Source: an uncultured Clostridia bacterium
GTDB lineage: Bacteria > Bacillota > Clostridia > Oscillospirales > Ruminococcaceae
Assembly (NCBI GenBank): GCA_947623585.1
Contig: CANQHA010000001.1
Coordinates: 248,001 to 312,000 of the forward strand
Length of the DNA: 64,000 nucleotides
Reading direction: 5' to 3'
The first letter of the stretch is position 1. Every line of letters starts with the position of its first letter. The position numbers and the translations under genes are program-made. Below the pieces are notes generated by a model. The model ran no database searches, was not told the origin of the DNA, and saw only the letters and a program-made list of their open reading frames with translations. Positions 1-7,142 of the stretch are shown piece by piece.

Positions 1-11
1 TTTCAAAGCCG

Positions 12-881
12 TCATCCCTTTGTGCCCCCTCTTGCAACGCCCTCCATTATTTTTTTGCGGAAAATCAGAAACAGTATTATCAGCGGCGCCGAAATGACGA
101 CGACGGCGGCCATCATCGCGGGGATATTCTCCCGCCCGAATCCGTTTTCGCGTATCTCCTGAATTCCGTTTGAAACAAGGAAGTAATTCTGATCGTCTGT
201 GACGAGCCTCGGCCAAACATAAGAATTCCAGCACTCGATTATCTTTAAGATTGTTATCGTAACTATCGTCGGGCGACAGATTGGCATCATCACCCTGAAA
301 AGATATTTCAGATCGCGGGTGCCGTCAACCTTGGCGGCATAGTAAAGCTCGTCGGGTATCTGAGAAAAATTCTCTTTGAGCAGGTAAATATAGAACACCG
401 ACGTCACCGAGGGAAGTATGAGACCTGTAAAGGTGTTTCTGAGGTCGAGGTTGGTTATCGTCGTATAGTTTGTTATGACGACAAGCTCGTTGGGAATCAT
501 CATGAGCGAGAGAAACAGGGTGAAAACAGCGTCTCTGCCCTTGAATTCGAGCCTCGAAAACGCAAACGCCGCGGGGATTATCACAATAAGCATAAGCCCG
601 GTCGTCAGCACGGTGAATATCACGGTGTTGATAAAATATCTCGCGAGAGGGACCGACGTAAACGCCGAGGAATAGTTTTCAAGCGTCGGCGTTAAGGTGA
701 AAAACTTCGGAACGTATTCGGAGTTGTAGGAGGCGTATTCCTTGACCGAGGTGAGTATCATCCAATAAAACGGGAACAAAACGACGATCGCCCAGACGGT
801 CAGTATTATATAAATTATCGCGGTGCGGATAACGCCGCGGGTCTTGGCGGCTTTCTCCGACCTAATTATATCGCGGTTCAA
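12..881 (-). CDS. Carbohydrate ABC transporter permease, MalG/UgpE type
   Basis: Inner-membrane permease of a sugar (or glycerol-phosphate-like) importer, about 289 aa with six predicted membrane segments, the first at about residues 20-45. The cytoplasmic EAA-loop that docks on the ATPase is visible as ELYYAAKVDGTR around residue 175. A GTG at 890 overlaps the ribosome binding site itself, whereas a TTG at 881 lies 8 nt after GGAGG, so I chose the TTG. It is the third gene of a minus-strand operon after the ATPase and the MalF-type permease, 14 nt downstream of the latter. No solute-binding protein is visible; it may lie beyond the left edge. The substrate cannot be told from sequence. Confidence 0.9.
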   Translation of the reverse strand: MNRDIIRSEKAAKTRGVIRTAIIYIILTVWAIVVLFPFYWMILTSVKEYASYNSEYVPKFFTLTPTLENYSSAFTSVPLARYFINTVIFTVLTTGLMLIVIIPAAFAFSRLEFKGRDAVFTLFLSLMMIPNELVVITNYTTITNLDLRNTFTGLILPSVTSVFYIYLLKENFSQIPDELYYAAKVDGTRDLKYLFRVMMPICRPTIVTITILKIIECWNSYVWPRLVTDDQNYFLVSNGIQEIRENGFGRENIPAMMAAVVVISAPLIILFLIFRKKIMEGVARGGTKG

Positions 882-895
882 GTCTGTCACCTCCG

Positions 896-1786
896 TCAGT
901 AATGAACGTGCTTTTTGCTTATCATGAGGTTTATGCAGGTTATCGTGAGCACTATCGCGAACAAAACTATCGCCGCGGCCGAGGCGTAGGACGGATAACC
1001 GCCGCTGTCGCCGTAAAGCATATCATAGACATAGCCGACGATGGTATTCATCTCGGCGGCGTTGAGGTTTGTTCCGAAAAGCGCCACAGCGTCGCTGTAA
1101 GCCTTGAAAGCGCCGATAAAGCCGGTGATTATGAGATAAAACAGCATCGGAGATATCATCGGCAGGGTTATTTTTCTGAAAATCCTGAAAGGCCGGGTGC
1201 CGTCGATTTTCGCGGCGCTGTAATATTCCTCGCTGACCGAAGCGAGCGCGCTCGTCAGAATAAGTATCTTAAACGGCAGAACGACCCATATCGTATAAAA
1301 ACAGAGAACGAGCATTTTCGCCCAGTAAGGTCCGTCGATGAAATCGATCGGAGATACCCCGAATTTGCCGAGTATCAGATTTACAAGGCCGTCGGTATAA
1401 GGGGTCTTGCGGAAAAGTATCATGAAAACGAGACCGACCGCAAGGGTGTTCGTCACATAGGGCAGGAAGAATACCGTCTGATAAAGCTCGCGAAGAGGCT
1501 TTATCGAGGAAAGCCCGTAGGATATTCCGAGCGCGATGAGCGTTGAAAGCGGAACGGTGGCTATTACAAGGATAAAAGTGTTTTTGACCGCCTGCAAAAA
1601 ATAGGGGTCGTGGAGAATATACGAATAGTTGTAAACGCCGGTTCCGAAAAACGTCTGCGAAGCGGAGTTATAGCCCTCTTCAAAAGAATAGACGAAAACG
1701 TCTATAAGAGGATAGACCATGAACGCTCCGAGAAAGAGTATCGCGGGTATAAGATAAAGCCAGCCCTTTGCGCTTTTCTGTTCCAT
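896..1786 (-). CDS. Carbohydrate ABC transporter permease, MalF/UgpA type
   Basis: Second transmembrane subunit of the same importer, 296 aa with six hydrophobic segments. The EAA-loop is EYYSAAKIDGTRPFRIF near residue 190, followed by the usual LPMISP. The length fits the short UgpA-like subgroup rather than enteric MalF with its large periplasmic loop. The ATG at 1786 follows AAGGGGG by 6 nt. It lies 12 nt downstream of the ATPase gene and is presumably co-transcribed from the promoter at 2935-2963. Confidence 0.9.
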   Translation of the reverse strand: MEQKSAKGWLYLIPAILFLGAFMVYPLIDVFVYSFEEGYNSASQTFFGTGVYNYSYILHDPYFLQAVKNTFILVIATVPLSTLIALGISYGLSSIKPLRELYQTVFFLPYVTNTLAVGLVFMILFRKTPYTDGLVNLILGKFGVSPIDFIDGPYWAKMLVLCFYTIWVVLPFKILILTSALASVSEEYYSAAKIDGTRPFRIFRKITLPMISPMLFYLIITGFIGAFKAYSDAVALFGTNLNAAEMNTIVGYVYDMLYGDSGGYPSYASAAAIVLFAIVLTITCINLMISKKHVHY

Positions 1787-1798
1787 AATATCCCCCTT

Positions 1799-2899
1799 TC
1801 AGCAGCCGAAGGCTATGCGCTCTTCGGTTTTTTTGTCGAAGAGAAAGACCTTGTTCGGCTTGAGGGAAAATCTCACCGTCTTTGAGGAGAGATCGACCTT
1901 GTTTTCGGCGCTGATTATCGAGCGGACCGTCGGGTTGACGGAATTTTCGTTCGAGGAGACAACGCTGATGTCCCGCCCCATAACCTCAAGCCCGCCGAAC
2001 GAGCAGCAAAACGGTCCGTCCTCGCAAAGAACGAAGCCCTCGGGTCTTATCGCCGCCCAAACCTCGCCGTCGCGGGCGCTTTCGGTCTTCAAAACGCAAT
2101 CCTCGCCGATGTAAAGGCTTCCGCCCTTTATCTCGGCCGAAAAAACGTTTATCGGAGGGGTTCCCAAAAAGTTGGCGACAAAAAGATTCGCGGGGCTGTC
2201 ATAAACCTCCTGCGGCTTGCCGATCTGCTGAACGACGCCGGCTTTCATAACTATTATCCTGTCGGAAATGCTCATCGCCTCGTCCTGATCGTGGGTGACG
2301 AAAACGGTGGTGATGCCGGTCTCGCGCTGGATACGCTTGATCTCCTCGCGGGTCTGAAGCCTTAAACGCGCGTCAAGGTTTGAAAGCGGCTCGTCCAAAA
2401 GAAGCACCTTGGGCATTTTCACAAGCGCCCGGGCAATCGCGACGCGCTGCTGCTGTCCCCCCGAAAGCTCGGCGGGCTTACGGTCCATAAGCTCGTCTAT
2501 CTGAACCAGCTTCGCGATCTCGTGCGCCTTTTCGTGCATTTCGGATTTCGACATTCTGTCCTTTCCGCGAAGATTTCCGAGCGGGAAAATTATGTTGTCC
2601 ATGACGCTCAGATGCGGATAAAGGGCATAGTTCTGAAACACCAGCCCGACTCCCCTGTTCTCGGGAGGAAGATCGGTAACGTCGTCGTCTCCGAAGAAAA
2701 TTCTGCCCGAGGTCGGCTTCTGAAGCCCGCATATCAGGTTGAGCGTCGTGCTTTTGCCGCAGCCCGAGGGCCCGAGCAGGGCGATGAGCTCGCCGTCGGG
2801 TATCTCGAACGCGAGGTCTTTTGCCGCAACGGTGCCCTGAGAGCTTCTCCCCTTTGCGGGGAAAATTTTCGTAACATTCTGTAAAACTACCTTCATCAT
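1799..2899 (-). CDS. Sugar ABC transporter ATP-binding protein (UgpC/MsmX/MalK family)
   Basis: 366-aa ATPase that energises the two permeases downstream. Motifs in order: Walker A GPSGCGKST near residue 44, Q-loop VFQNYALYPH, signature LSGGQQQR near 146, Walker B VLLLDEPLSNLD, and H-loop VTHDQDEAM. The C-terminal third (from about residue 245) matches the TOBE regulatory region of the MalK subgroup. MsmX-type ATPases can serve several importers, so this one may not be dedicated. It is first in the operon, with an ATG at 2899 after AAAGGA; a second ATG at 2896 is an alternative. Confidence 0.93.
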   Translation of the reverse strand: MMKVVLQNVTKIFPAKGRSSQGTVAAKDLAFEIPDGELIALLGPSGCGKSTTLNLICGLQKPTSGRIFFGDDDVTDLPPENRGVGLVFQNYALYPHLSVMDNIIFPLGNLRGKDRMSKSEMHEKAHEIAKLVQIDELMDRKPAELSGGQQQRVAIARALVKMPKVLLLDEPLSNLDARLRLQTREEIKRIQRETGITTVFVTHDQDEAMSISDRIIVMKAGVVQQIGKPQEVYDSPANLFVANFLGTPPINVFSAEIKGGSLYIGEDCVLKTESARDGEVWAAIRPEGFVLCEDGPFCCSFGGLEVMGRDISVVSSNENSVNPTVRSIISAENKVDLSSKTVRFSLKPNKVFLFDKKTEERIAFGC

Positions 2900-2934
2900 G
2901 TCACATCCTTTAGGATCATAGTTACACTGAGTTT

Positions 2935-2963
2935 ATTATACTCGGTTTTTGGGGATTTTTCAA
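2935..2963 (-). promoter_or_regulatory. Sigma-A promoter of the sugar ABC operon
   Basis: Read on the minus strand: TTGAAA (2963-2958), a 17-nt spacer and a consensus TATAAT (2940-2935). It lies 36 nt upstream of the ATPase start codon. No clear operator palindrome is seen around it. Confidence 0.75.
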
Positions 2964-3139
2964 GTGCAAACCGCCGCTTTCGGCGATTTATATAAACGCG
3001 GTGGCTTGAGAGCGGAAAGTTTTGGAGTGAGGGAAAGTGAGAGGGTTTATATATACGTTTGAGGCGGGGCGGAGAGAGTGGGGAAAGCAGAATAAAGCGT
3101 GAGCGTTGAGGTTGAGGTTGCGCCGGCGGCGGGCGAGCT

Positions 3140-3361
3140 AAAGGAATTCAATCGCTCCCTCTTACGAGGGAGTGATTTCATGCTATTTTAAATCACCCCA
3201 CCCCCAGCAAAAGTTTGTAGTGAAGCACTACACGGCAACGCCCCCTCCCCTTGAGGGGAGGGGGTCTCTAATTTAGCCGTTCCGCAGGCAACATAGCGGG
3301 GGTGGGGTGATGAGCGATAGCATCCATATTTTCCGGCAGAGGAAAATATGGATACCTTTTA
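3140..3361. repeat. Cloverleaf repeat R1, copy A
   Basis: About 222-bp intergenic element. In order it has a left end AAAGGAATTC, an arm CTCCCTC/GAGGGAG (3154-3171), a large stem TCACCCCACCCCC paired with GCGGGGGTGGGGTGA, an apical hairpin (CCCCCTCCCCTT with its complement), and a right arm ATCCATATTTTCC/GGAAAATATGGAT closing with ACCTTT. A small internal hairpin GTAGTG/CACTAC is shared with copy E. The roughly 60 bp before it (about 3080-3139) resemble the flank before copies C and E. The rest of 2964-3592 has no credible gene; 3463-3530 is a GC-rich stretch with short hairpins. Confidence 0.85.
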
Positions 3362-3592
3362 AGCCACAGTCCCTTTTCCTCTGAAAACAAGACTTCCCGC
3401 CAGCCAAGCCCCCCTCCTCCCCTCCCCTTTCACCCCTCCTCGGGCTCGTACATATAATATCTCAGGGCGCGCCCCGCGGCAGGCCGAGACAGGCCGCGCC
3501 GCTTTTAAAGCTCGCTGCTCCTGCGGGCGATTGTATAAAAATTCATTTCCTGTCAAAACTATCGTTGAACATTGAAAAGGAGCGTGAAATTC

Positions 3593-3940
3593 ATGTCAGC
3601 AGTTTACAGGGGAGAGATTTATTACGCCGACCTCAGCCCTGTGGTCGGCTCGGAGCAGGGCGGTATCAGACCCGTACTTATCGTTCAGAACGACGTCGGC
3701 AACAGGCACAGCCCGACCGTCATTGCGGCAGCGATAACGAGCCGTCAGGAAAAGACCCGACTTCCGACCCATATTGAGATAGATTCGCAGTCATGCGGGC
3801 TTGCAAAGGACAGCGTGGTTCTTTTGGAGCAGATCCGCACGATAGACAAAAAGCGTCTGAAAGAACGCATGGGAATGCTTGACGGCACCGCCATGGATAA
3901 AATAAACAACGCGCTTTCGATCAGCTTCGGGCTGGGCTGA
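3593..3940 (+). CDS. mazF: MazF/PemK (NdoA)-type endoribonuclease toxin
   Basis: 115-aa protein of the MazF/PemK fold, which cleaves single-stranded RNA at short motifs. The N-terminal [20 protein letters not shown] and RPVLIVQND, followed by the ITS strand ([10 protein letters not shown]) and the [11 protein letters not shown] segment, are the family's recognisable blocks. The ATG at 3593 sits 10 nt after AAAGGAG; an upstream in-frame TTG at 3572 has no ribosome site. In Firmicutes this gene normally follows an antitoxin gene (ndoAI). No such gene is seen here: the preceding 600 bp are repeat R1 and GC-rich non-coding DNA. Terminators follow. Confidence 0.93.
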   Translation: MSAVYRGEIYYADLSPVVGSEQGGIRPVLIVQNDVGNRHSPTVIAAAITSRQEKTRLPTHIEIDSQSCGLAKDSVVLLEQIRTIDKKRLKERMGMLDGTAMDKINNALSISFGLG

Positions 3941-3949
3941 AGCGAATAA

Positions 3950-3989
3950 AAAACCGGCTTCTCCCGAAAAAAGGGAGAGGTCGGTTTTA
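3950..3989. terminator. Bidirectional terminator between mazF and ricT
   Basis: A 15-bp imperfect stem (AAACCGGCTTCTCCC with GGGAGAGGTCGGTTT) has T-runs on both sides, the better one on the minus strand. It therefore probably ends ricT as well as helping to end mazF. Confidence 0.8.
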
Positions 3990-4004
3990 AAACGTTCTTT
4001 TTTC

Positions 4005-4027
4005 GGCGGGATGCTCCCGCCTTTTTT
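4005..4027 (+). terminator. Rho-independent terminator after mazF
   Basis: GGCGGGA / TCCCGCC stem with a 3-nt loop, directly followed by six T on the plus strand. Confidence 0.75.
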
Positions 4028-4029
4028 GA

Positions 4030-4893
4030 TCAGTTCTTTTCGAGGTCCTTGAGCGCGTTTATCTCCTCGCGCGAGAGCTTTAAGACCGAGTCTTTCAGCA
4101 CCTTGACCTGCTCGCGGGTGAAAACTGCGTCGCCGCCTGTGGCTTCGAGCTTGACGTGCAGCTTGCCCGAGATGAGGTTTGAATCGGTGACGGTGCCCTT
4201 GCCCGAGGGCGTTTCAACAAGCGCCCCGACCTTCGGGGTTATTCTGAACAGCTCCTCATATCCGTCCTGCTCATATTTCAGACAGCACATCAGCCTTCCG
4301 CAGGCGCCCGATATCTTCGTCGGGTTGAGCGAGAGCGACTGCTCCTTTGCCATTTTGATGGATACCGGCTGAAAATCTCCGAGAAAGCTCGAGCAGCAAA
4401 AAGGTCTGCCGCATATTCCGAGCCCGCCGAGCATCTTCGCCTCGTCGCGAACGCCTATCTGCCTGAGCTCGATCCTTGTGCGAAAAACCGCCGCAAGTTC
4501 TTTGACGAGCTCGCGGAAATCAACGCGGTTCTCGGCGGTGAAATAAAAGAGCAGCTTCGAGTTGTCAAAGGTGCACTCTACGTCTACAAGGCTCATGTTG
4601 AGACCGAGGCGGCGGACCTTTTCCTCGCAGATCTCAAGGGCGTTCTGCTCTTTGAGCTTATTGCGCTCAATCTGTTTTAAATCGTCGTCGGTGGCGATTC
4701 TTATAACTGTTTTGAGCGGGGCGACTATCTCCTCGTCGTCAACGGATTTGTTGCCGAAAACAACGTCTCCGCATTCAACTCCGCGGGCGGTCTCGACTAT
4801 AACCTTTTCTCCGCCCGAGAGCGAAAGGTCTCCGGGCGAGAAGTAATAAACCTTTCCGACGCTTTTGAAGCGCACCCCAATTATTTCGGTCAT
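4030..4893 (-). CDS. ricT: PSP1-domain protein RicT (YaaT)
   Basis: 287 aa. The cysteine-rich core GICGRPFCCSSFL (about residue 155) and CGRLMCCLKYEQ (about residue 198) is the signature of the YaaT/PSP1 family. In Bacillus subtilis RicT joins RicA and RicF in an Fe-S-bearing complex that modulates RNase Y and influences sporulation and biofilm formation. Its position 19 nt downstream of holB is the conserved Firmicutes arrangement (yaaQ-yaaR-holB-yaaT), although yaaR is absent here. The ATG at 4893 follows AAAGGAA. Confidence 0.93.
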   Translation of the reverse strand: MTEIIGVRFKSVGKVYYFSPGDLSLSGGEKVIVETARGVECGDVVFGNKSVDDEEIVAPLKTVIRIATDDDLKQIERNKLKEQNALEICEEKVRRLGLNMSLVDVECTFDNSKLLFYFTAENRVDFRELVKELAAVFRTRIELRQIGVRDEAKMLGGLGICGRPFCCSSFLGDFQPVSIKMAKEQSLSLNPTKISGACGRLMCCLKYEQDGYEELFRITPKVGALVETPSGKGTVTDSNLISGKLHVKLEATGGDAVFTREQVKVLKDSVLKLSREEINALKDLEKN

Positions 4894-4912
4894 GCTAAAA
4901 TTCCTTTCATTA

Positions 4913-5878
4913 TCACAGGTTTACCGATATCTTTCCGCAGAGCGCGCTTAAAACGAGCTGAGCCGAAGCGTTTTTCGATATCGAATCCTCGGCTTCGGAA
5001 ATATCGGAGTAGATTTTTTCAAGGCTTGCCGCCCTCAGCTTTTCCGACAGCTTCAACGCGCTTTCGCGGCACATCGAAATTCCCTTTGCGCCGTATTTTG
5101 CGGTCAGAGCGTCCCTCACGACGTCTTTTAAGGACGAAAGCGCAGCAAGGCAGAGCTCGCGGTCTTTTTCAAGAGAAGACAGCTTAAGAAGAAGCGCGTA
5201 TTCGTCCTTTCCGACGAGCGCCGAAGTTATCTCGCCGACCGTCTCGGGAAGTATCCGAGCCTCCTCGTCAGAGACGTATTCAAGGCATTTTCCGATGTTT
5301 CCGCCGAAAAGTTTCACGGCGCTTTCGGCGTCATCATGTGAAACGCCGTGGTCTTCAAGCGCCGAAATGCAGTCGTCCTTTGAGACCTCGCCGACGAAAA
5401 GCGACACCGTTCTTGAAAGTATCGTCGGAAGAATAAGCCGGCGCGACTCGGCGGTCATGATAAAAACAACGTGGCGCGGCGGCTCCTCGACGATTTTAAG
5501 CAAAACGTTCTGCGCGGCCGGAAGCGCCTTGTCTATCCTCGGCAGAAAATAAATCTTTTTTTCGCCCTCGTTGGGCATAACGCTCGCTTCCGAGATTATC
5601 GGGCGAAGATCGTCGGCGCGGTAGTTGCCGTTTTTTCCGCTCGGCGAAACGGTGATGAAATCGGGGTGAGCGTTGTTTTTGAGCATTCTGCATGATTTGC
5701 AGACACCGCAGGGCTCGCCGCTTTGCTTCTCACAGAGAATCTGCGAGGCGACGCTTAGGGCGAGAGTTTTTTTACCGGCGCCGTGCGGCCCGCAGATGAT
5801 ATAAGCGTGCGAAAGCCTTCCCCGACTTATCATCGAGGAAATAAGCGCGGTCGCGTCATTTTTGCCGAACAGCTTCAT
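4913..5878 (-). CDS. holB: DNA polymerase III delta' subunit
   Basis: 321-aa clamp-loader subunit. It has a P-loop GPHGAGKKT near residue 29, a zinc-binding CGVCKSCRML module near residue 57, the segment ADDLRPIISEA, and the sensor region EEPPRHVVFIM followed by LPTILSRT near residue 140. In the family this subunit assists the gamma/tau ATPases that load the sliding clamp. The ATG at 5878 overlaps the darA stop codon by one base (TGATG), implying translational coupling. Confidence 0.93.
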   Translation of the reverse strand: MKLFGKNDATALISSMISRGRLSHAYIICGPHGAGKKTLALSVASQILCEKQSGEPCGVCKSCRMLKNNAHPDFITVSPSGKNGNYRADDLRPIISEASVMPNEGEKKIYFLPRIDKALPAAQNVLLKIVEEPPRHVVFIMTAESRRLILPTILSRTVSLFVGEVSKDDCISALEDHGVSHDDAESAVKLFGGNIGKCLEYVSDEEARILPETVGEITSALVGKDEYALLLKLSSLEKDRELCLAALSSLKDVVRDALTAKYGAKGISMCRESALKLSEKLRAASLEKIYSDISEAEDSISKNASAQLVLSALCGKISVNL

Positions 5879-6195
5879 CAGAATTTTTCAAACCGCTCGA
5901 CGTCGGTCACAAAGACCGTCGCGCCGCCGACGTTTATCTCGACGGGATAGGTCGAAAACGCTCCGCCGAGCGACGAGGAGGGCAGAAGCTGCTTGCGGCG
6001 CTTGCAGTGCGAATGTATCAACGCGATGCAATCGTCCACCTTTTCGTCGTCAAGACATATCAGCAGAGTGGTGTTTCCCGAGCGCAAAAAGCTGCCCGTC
6101 GAGCTGAACCTCGTCGCCTGAATCTCACGCTGGATCAAAGCGTCGGACACGCCTCTTACGTCGTCGTCGTTGATGATGGCGAATATCAGTTTCAT
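5878..6195 (-). CDS. darA: Cyclic-di-AMP receptor DarA/PstA (YaaQ)
   Basis: 105-aa PII-like protein that binds cyclic-di-AMP in relatives (DarA of Bacillus, PstA of Staphylococcus). Visible family blocks are MKLIFAIINDDD at the start, the ATRFSSTGSFLRSGNTTL stretch and the C-terminal VGGATVFVTDVERFEKF. The second in-frame ATG (6195) is 8 nt from AAAGGAG, whereas the first (6201) is only 2 nt away, so I chose the second. It is the first gene of the darA-holB-ricT operon. Confidence 0.93.
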   Translation of the reverse strand: MKLIFAIINDDDVRGVSDALIQREIQATRFSSTGSFLRSGNTTLLICLDDEKVDDCIALIHSHCKRRKQLLPSSSLGGAFSTYPVEINVGGATVFVTDVERFEKF

Positions 6196-6230
6196 ATACA
6201 TTCTCCTTTCGCGATTTGCTTCCTGTGTAT

Positions 6231-6259
6231 ATTATAACATAAATAATTTCAAATTGCAA
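6231..6259 (-). promoter_or_regulatory. Promoter of darA-holB-ricT
   Basis: Minus-strand TTGCAA (6259-6254), 17-nt spacer, TATAAT (6236-6231), 36 nt before the darA start. The promoter lies immediately downstream of the sigma-like gene that ends at 6265. Confidence 0.75.
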
Positions 6260-6264
6260 CAGTT

Positions 6265-6549
6265 TCAGCGCCGCAGAGAATATTTTAACGCGGCGCGTAT
6301 CCTTTTTTCGGCCCTTTTCAGGGTCCGCGAGACGGTCGGAACGCTTACGCCGCAGCTTTTTGCGATCTCTTTTAAGGTGCTCCGACCGTAATAACGCGAT
6401 TTTAAGTATTTTTTCTGCTTCTCGGTCAGGCAGTCGTCGATGACCGAGCGTATAAATTTGGCGGAGGGAAAAATATCTTCTTCGCCGTCTTTTAAAAACG
6501 CAAAGGCGCTCTCGGCGCAGAAATCAGGTTTAAGAAGTTTTTTCGGCAT
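6265..6549 (-). CDS. Sigma-70 region 4-like DNA-binding protein
   Basis: About 94 aa. The C-terminal half (LTEKQKKYLKSRYYGRS, then LKEIAKSCGVSVPTVSRTL) is a sigma-70 region 4 helix-turn-helix ending in a basic tail. No region 2 is present, so it is unlikely to be a complete sigma factor. Such stand-alone region-4 proteins occur as late-gene activators in phages and in small accessory operons of Clostridia. The ATG at 6549 follows GAGGG and overlaps the upstream gene by 20 nt; ATGs at 6603 and 6567 are weaker alternatives. The operon carries a LexA-type box. Confidence 0.75.
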   Translation of the reverse strand: MPKKLLKPDFCAESAFAFLKDGEEDIFPSAKFIRSVIDDCLTEKQKKYLKSRYYGRSTLKEIAKSCGVSVPTVSRTLKRAEKRIRAALKYSLRR

Positions 6550-6760
6550 TTTCCCTCGCCCTTTCATATTCAAGCAGCGAACGAATGTCGTCGATAATTT
6601 CATATCGCTCCGATTCGACGGTGCTTTTTCTCAACAAAAGCTCGCGGAGCTTGAAAACGTCGGTCTCCGTGCTTATTTTGGCGCTGAGTTTTTTTCTGTA
6701 ATCGGCAAGGCGCCGCGCCTCCGCGCCGTATGCCTTTATCATTTCCTTGAAGTCAGTCAA
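6530..6760 (-). CDS. Small coiled-coil protein, first gene of the SOS-box operon
   Basis: About 76 aa, highly charged, with a heptad-like pattern through ARRLADYRKKLSAKI and LRELLLRKSTVESERYEI; no membrane segment. I do not recognise a characterised family. It resembles the short helical proteins that accompany region-4 regulators in clostridial phages, but this is inference. The TTG at 6760 is 8 nt after AAAGGAAGA; the ATG at 6742 is the alternative. Sequence upstream of 6760 in this frame is AT-rich promoter DNA, so a longer reading is rejected. It overlaps the sigma-like gene, suggesting a coupled pair. Confidence 0.6.
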   Translation of the reverse strand: MTDFKEMIKAYGAEARRLADYRKKLSAKISTETDVFKLRELLLRKSTVESERYEIIDDIRSLLEYERARENAEKTS

Positions 6761-6792
6761 AGCCGATCTTCCTTTCGATTTATTTCCCACAA

Positions 6793-6804
6793 GAACGTTT
6801 GTTC
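6793..6804. promoter_or_regulatory. LexA (SOS) box
   Basis: GAACGTTTGTTC is a perfect match to the GAAC-N4-GTTC core of the Gram-positive LexA/DinR operator. It lies between the -10 element (6822-6827) and the TTG start (6760) of the coiled-coil gene, where bound LexA would block transcription. Confidence 0.7.
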
Positions 6805-6821
6805 GGAATTCCTTAATTACT

Positions 6822-6849
6822 ATGATAGCGATTTTTTTGAAAAAGTCAA
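6822..6849 (-). promoter_or_regulatory. Promoter of the coiled-coil/sigma-like operon
   Basis: Minus-strand TTGACT (6849-6844), 16-nt spacer, TATCAT (6827-6822), with the LexA-type box just downstream. Confidence 0.65.
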
Positions 6850-6890
6850 CCGGCTTTTTTGAAAGAGTCTGTTTTTTTGGACTTGTACTA

Positions 6891-6919
6891 TTGATTTTCG
6901 GAAAAAAGTGTGATAAAAT
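6891..6919 (+). promoter_or_regulatory. Promoter of the DUF896/WYL operon
   Basis: TTGATT (6891-6896), 17-nt spacer, TAAAAT (6914-6919), 28 nt before the DUF896 start. It is divergent from the SOS-box promoter. Confidence 0.65.
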
Positions 6920-6947
6920 CAAATAAAACATATAAAAAGGTGAGAAA

Positions 6948-7142
6948 ATGAACAGCGAAAAAATTGCCCGCATAAATTTCCTTGCAAAAAAATCAAAGAC
7001 CGAGGGGCTTAACGACCTCGAAAAAGCCGAGCAGAAGCGCCTTCGGGACGAATACAGAGCCGAGTTTCGGGCGAGCCTTGAAGCTCAGCTGAAAAGCATA
7101 GAGATCGTCGATATCGACGTTAAAACAAAGGAGGGTTCATAA
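6948..7142 (+). CDS. DUF896 (YnzC) family protein
   Basis: 64 aa. The pattern KIARINFLAKKSKTEGL followed by LNDLEKAEQKRLRDEY is diagnostic of the DUF896/YnzC family of small three-helix proteins. The molecular role is unknown. In Bacillus subtilis ynzC lies in the LexA-controlled yneA-yneB-ynzC operon; here the gene is divergent from an operon with a LexA-type box whose centre is about 150 bp upstream. The ATG follows AAAGGTGAG, and the stop codon abuts the WYL gene with no gap. Confidence 0.9.
   Translation: MNSEKIARINFLAKKSKTEGLNDLEKAEQKRLRDEYRAEFRASLEAQLKSIEIVDIDVKTKEGS

Noticed and set aside
6761..6973. N-terminal extension of the coiled-coil gene (hydrophobic reading beginning at 6973)
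   Set aside because: The segment holds the promoters and the LexA-type box and has AT-rich non-coding composition; the TTG at 6760 has a well-placed ribosome site.
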